The notes beneath the pieces are model-generated. The model was not told where the DNA came from, did no database searches, and saw only the letters and a list, made by a program, of their open reading frames with translations. The translations under genes were made by a program, and so were the position numbers. From Wenzhouxiangella sp. (lineage in GTDB: Bacteria; Pseudomonadota; Gammaproteobacteria; Xanthomonadales; Wenzhouxiangellaceae), in assembly GCA_007127425.1 (NCBI GenBank), contig SKZJ01000012.1, positions 1 through 6,606 on the forward strand: a stretch of 6,606 bases of DNA. Direction: 5' to 3'. Positions 4,901 to 6,606 of this stretch are shown piece after piece; the first letter of the stretch is position 1; each line of letters begins with the position of its first letter.

Positions 4901-6606
4901 ATGAATTCCCCCGATGCCAACACACGGCCGGTCAGCCGCCAGCTCGGTTCACTGCGCGCACTCAGGCCGTTCATCACGCGCTATCGCTTGCAGATTTCCC
5001 TGGCAGCGATCTTTCTGCTCATGTCCGCGGCCGGAGCGCTGGCCATTCCCGTCGCCGTCGGCCAGGTCATCGATCGCGGCTTCATGGCTGACGACCTTGC
5101 CCACATCAACCGCTGGTTCTGGCTGCTGTTCGCAGCCGCGGCCACGATGGCGATCGGCGGCGGCCTGCGTTTCTACTGGGTCAGCTGGCTCGGGCAGCGG
5201 GTGGTCGCCGATGTTCGCAAGAGCGTCTACCAGCGTGTGCTGGCGATGAGCCCGGAGTTCTTCGCCATCACCCGTACCGGCGAGGTGTTGTCGCGCCTGA
5301 ATACCGATACGACACTGGTCGAGACACTGGTCGGCTCGACGGTATCGTTCGGTATCCGCAACCTGCTCATGCTCGTGGCCAGCGCTGTCGCGCTGACGCT
5401 GACTGCCCCCAGCCTGGCCGGTGTCATCGGGCTGCTGATTGCCGTCATCGTGGTGCCGGTGGTGCTGATCGGCCGCTGGGTGAGAAAGCTCTCGCGCAGC
5501 GCGCAGGACAGGGTTGCCGATTTCAGTGCACTGGGCGATGAATCCATCAATGCCGTACAGACCGTGCAGGCCTTCGCACAGGAAGAGCGCGAGGCGGTAC
5601 GGTTCGGCCGGGCCGTGGAAGACGCCTTCCTGGCCGCTCGCAACCGCATCCGTGCCAGTACGCTGCTGATCGTGCTCATCATCCTGATGACCTTCGGTGC
5701 CGTGACCTTCGTGCTGTGGCTGGGCGCCCGCCTGGTGCTGACCGGCGACATGAGTCCCGGCCAGCTCGGTCAGTTCGTGATGTATGCCGCCATTGCCGCC
5801 GGATCCACCGCCAGCCTGAGCGAGATCTGGAGTCAGCTTCAGCGCGCCGCCGGTGCCATGGAGCGCATCGCCGAACTGCTGGAAACCCGCTCGGCGATAC
5901 AGGGGCCGGATCATCCACGCACCTTGCCCGATGAGCCGCTGTCGATGCGCTTTGAGAACGTGCGCTTTGCCTACCCGGTCCGGCCGGACGAACCCGTGCT
6001 TCGAGACCTCAGCTTCTCCATCGAGGCCGGGGAGACGGTCGCCATCGTCGGCCCCTCGGGCGCCGGCAAGTCCACACTGTTCCAGTTGCTGTTGCGCTTC
6101 TACGATCCCGATCAGGGGCGCGTGGAGATCGGCGGAATCGATGTCCGCGAGCTCGATCTCATCGCTCTGCGCCGCACGCTTGGCCTGGTGCCCCAGGATG
6201 TCGTGGTGTTTTCGGGGTCGGCTGCCGACAATATCGCCTATGGCATCGAAACATCGAAAGAAGACGAGATCCAGCGTGCTGCGCGTGCCGCCCATGCCGA
6301 GGAGTTCATCGTGCGCTGGCCCGAAAGCTACGACACCTTCCTTGGCGAGAAGGGCATGCGACTGTCCGGCGGGCAGCGCCAGCGCATTGCCATTGCCCGC
6401 GCCCTGATCAAGCAACCGCCGTTATTGTTGCTCGACGAGGCCACGGCCAGCCTCGATGCCGAGAGTGAACGCCTCGTCCAGGAAGCCCTCAATGAGGTCA
6501 GTCGGGACCGCACCGTCGTGGTCATTGCCCATCGTCTTGCCACGGTTCGACGGGCCGACCGTATCCTTGTTCTCGACCAGGGGCAGGTGGTCGCCGACGG
6601 CACGCA
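4901..6606 (+). CDS. ABC exporter half-transporter, MsbA-related (3' end cut by window)
   Basis: An open frame runs from ATG 4901 to the window edge: 568 complete codons and two bases, with no stop reached. The order is transmembrane domain then ATPase domain, as in MsbA/LmrA-type homodimeric exporters. The N-terminus (SLRALRPFITRYRLQISLAAIFLLMSAAGALAIPVAVGQVIDRGF) and helices near 31-53, 72-92, 149-190 and 252-275 fit an ABC type IV exporter fold. In the ATPase domain: A-loop Y358, Walker A GPSGAGKST (384-392, K390), Q-loop Q432, signature LSGGQ (488-492), Walker B LLLLDE (508-513, catalytic E513), D-loop SLD and H-loop H544. All catalytic residues are intact. The family exports lipids, drugs or peptides; the pattern best fits the MsbA-related subgroup rather than MsbA itself, and the substrate is unknown. 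About 20-30 residues are probably missing. The gene starts 4 bp after the rarD stop with no Shine-Dalgarno sequence, suggesting coupling to rarD. Confidence 0.94.
   Translation, partial: MNSPDANTRPVSRQLGSLRALRPFITRYRLQISLAAIFLLMSAAGALAIPVAVGQVIDRGFMADDLAHINRWFWLLFAAAATMAIGGGLRFYWVSWLGQRVVADVRKSVYQRVLAMSPEFFAITRTGEVLSRLNTDTTLVETLVGSTVSFGIRNLLMLVASAVALTLTAPSLAGVIGLLIAVIVVPVVLIGRWVRKLSRSAQDRVADFSALGDESINAVQTVQAFAQEEREAVRFGRAVEDAFLAARNRIRASTLLIVLIILMTFGAVTFVLWLGARLVLTGDMSPGQLGQFVMYAAIAAGSTASLSEIWSQLQRAAGAMERIAELLETRSAIQGPDHPRTLPDEPLSMRFENVRFAYPVRPDEPVLRDLSFSIEAGETVAIVGPSGAGKSTLFQLLLRFYDPDQGRVEIGGIDVRELDLIALRRTLGLVPQDVVVFSGSAADNIAYGIETSKEDEIQRAARAAHAEEFIVRWPESYDTFLGEKGMRLSGGQRQRIAIARALIKQPPLLLLDEATASLDAESERLVQEALNEVSRDRTVVVIAHRLATVRRADRILVLDQGQVVADGT

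Noticed and set aside
4949..6415. A 488-aa open frame on the minus strand, opposite the ABC transporter gene.
   Set aside because: It is the antisense shadow of a GC-rich gene. The + strand here encodes a complete set of ABC ATPase motifs, and the minus frame gives a low-complexity H/Q/G-rich protein with no recognisable domain.
1..6606. tRNA, rRNA, CRISPR array, insertion sequence, phage, toxin-antitoxin or defence genes.
   Set aside because: Read on both strands, the window is filled by seven + strand genes and one 239-bp gap; none of these elements is seen.

Overview
The window looks like chromosomal DNA from a GC-rich gammaproteobacterium. The S11 tail, S4, RNA polymerase alpha and L17 all read very close to their Escherichia coli counterparts, and they lie in the alpha-operon order rpsK-rpsD-rpoA-rplQ. 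The genus cannot be fixed from this sequence. A lineage near the Xanthomonadales/Chromatiales is a guess only.

Positions 1-2234 are the distal part of the alpha (S13-S11-S4-alpha-L17) ribosomal operon: the last codons of rpsK, then complete rpsD, rpoA and rplQ, all on the + strand with short spacers. A clear intrinsic terminator (GC stem plus T-tract, 2205-2229) closes the operon just after rplQ. The 239-bp gap that follows (2175-2413) is the only sizeable non-coding stretch. It holds a small hairpin at the rplQ stop, the terminator, a 29-nt imperfect palindrome that resembles a dispersed repeat unit, a C/G-rich hairpin, a perfect 8-bp tandem duplication, a possible -10 element and a good ribosome binding site.

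Positions 2414-6606 hold a second, tightly packed + strand cluster. It encodes an AsmA-family envelope protein (526 aa), a RarD-type EamA transporter (300 aa) whose GTG start shares one base with the upstream stop codon, and an MsbA-related ABC exporter half-transporter that begins 4 bp after rarD and runs off the right edge (568 codons visible). The packing implies co-transcription and translational coupling. AsmA proteins and MsbA-like exporters are both tied to envelope or lipid biology, so an envelope theme is a reasonable inference, but nothing here proves a shared pathway.

I found no tRNA, rRNA, CRISPR array, insertion sequence, integrase, toxin or defence gene. I see no convincing previously undescribed system. 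The less ordinary points are the intergenic palindrome, the three-gene envelope cluster, and small residue-level peculiarities in S4 and the alpha subunit.
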